A stretch of DNA of 5,185 bases from Acidobacteria bacterium 37-71-11. GTDB lineage: Bacteria; Acidobacteriota; Thermoanaerobaculia; Thermoanaerobaculales; Thermoanaerobaculaceae. Location: contig NCBR01000193.1 of assembly GCA_002279285.1 (NCBI GenBank), forward strand, positions 1 to 5,185, written 5' to 3'. The position numbers were made by a program, and so were the translations under genes. Below are positions 4,983 to 5,185 of the stretch, one piece after another (the first letter of the stretch is position 1; each line of letters begins with the position of its first letter). Under the pieces are notes generated by a model. That model was not told where the DNA came from and searched no databases. It saw only the letters and a program-made list of their open reading frames with translations.

Positions 4983-5185
4983 GTGGAAGACCGGGCGCTG
5001 ATCGTCGTCGACGTGCAGTACGACTTCTGCCCGGCGGGCGCCCTGGCGGTCCCCGGCGGCGATGAGATCGTGCCGCTCATCAACGCGTTGTTGCCGCGGT
5101 TCCCGATCGTGGTCGCGACGCAGGACTGGCACCCGCCGGGGCACGCGTCGTTCGCCTCCTCGCACCCGGGCCGGAAGCCGCTCGA
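4983..5185 (+). CDS. pncA: Nicotinamidase (PncA-like, isochorismatase superfamily), 5' part only
   Basis: The first 67 residues of an amidohydrolase that converts nicotinamide to nicotinate in NAD salvage. The window ends inside the gene (full-length relatives are about 190-215 residues). VVDVQYDFCPAGALAVPGGDE (8-28) holds the catalytic D10, with Tyr at position 13 where Asn is commoner. TQDWHPPGHASF (46-57) holds the metal ligands D48, H50 and probably H54. The later catalytic Lys and Cys and the last metal His lie beyond the edge, so activity cannot be confirmed here. The GTG start is supported by GAGG (4971-4974) eight bases upstream, within the HU stop region. The 5-nt gap after HU implies co-transcription. 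The GALAVPGGD block points to nicotinamidase rather than other isochorismatase-fold enzymes. Confidence 0.9.
   Translation, partial: MEDRALIVVDVQYDFCPAGALAVPGGDEIVPLINALLPRFPIVVATQDWHPPGHASFASSHPGRKPL

Overview
This is an ordinary chromosomal stretch from a bacterium with very high GC (about 70% by eye, strong G/C at third codon positions). The wide outer-membrane-type protein of the DUF3187 group, the diderm-style signal peptide and the GC content fit Acidobacteriota, Myxococcota or a related deltaproteobacterial lineage. I infer this from general character only; nothing in the window fixes the taxon. I see no phage, IS, CRISPR, tRNA or rRNA signal.

Layout. Two genes run leftward from about 2254 to 4: an MFS (DHA1-type) efflux transporter, then, after 28 bp, a DUF3187-like secreted beta-rich protein. 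The two probably form one operon. A 137-bp divergent intergenic region (2255-2391) separates them from four rightward genes. These are fmt (Met-tRNA formyltransferase), rsmB (16S rRNA m5C methyltransferase, overlapping fmt by 26 nt and starting at TTG), a 94-residue HU/IHF-family nucleoid protein, and the 5' end of a nicotinamidase (pncA-like), which is cut by the window edge.

Functional picture. fmt and rsmB are translation-related and translationally coupled; def, the usual partner of fmt, is not between fmt and the divergent gene. The HU-like gene has its own 128-bp upstream gap, with a promoter-like TACACT and a perfect 19-bp inverted repeat. It probably drives a second unit with the nicotinamidase, which begins 5 nt after it. 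The leftward unit pairs an inner-membrane exporter with a likely cell-envelope protein.

Most notable points: a -10-like TACACT placed exactly as expected for a leaderless fmt mRNA, and the same GTACACTC core again upstream of the HU-like gene; a potential Shine-Dalgarno-sequestering hairpin that competes with a second hairpin in the exporter leader; the 19-bp palindrome in the HU leader; and an RsmB with complete catalytic motifs but degenerate flanking motifs. I found no convincing previously undescribed multi-gene system.
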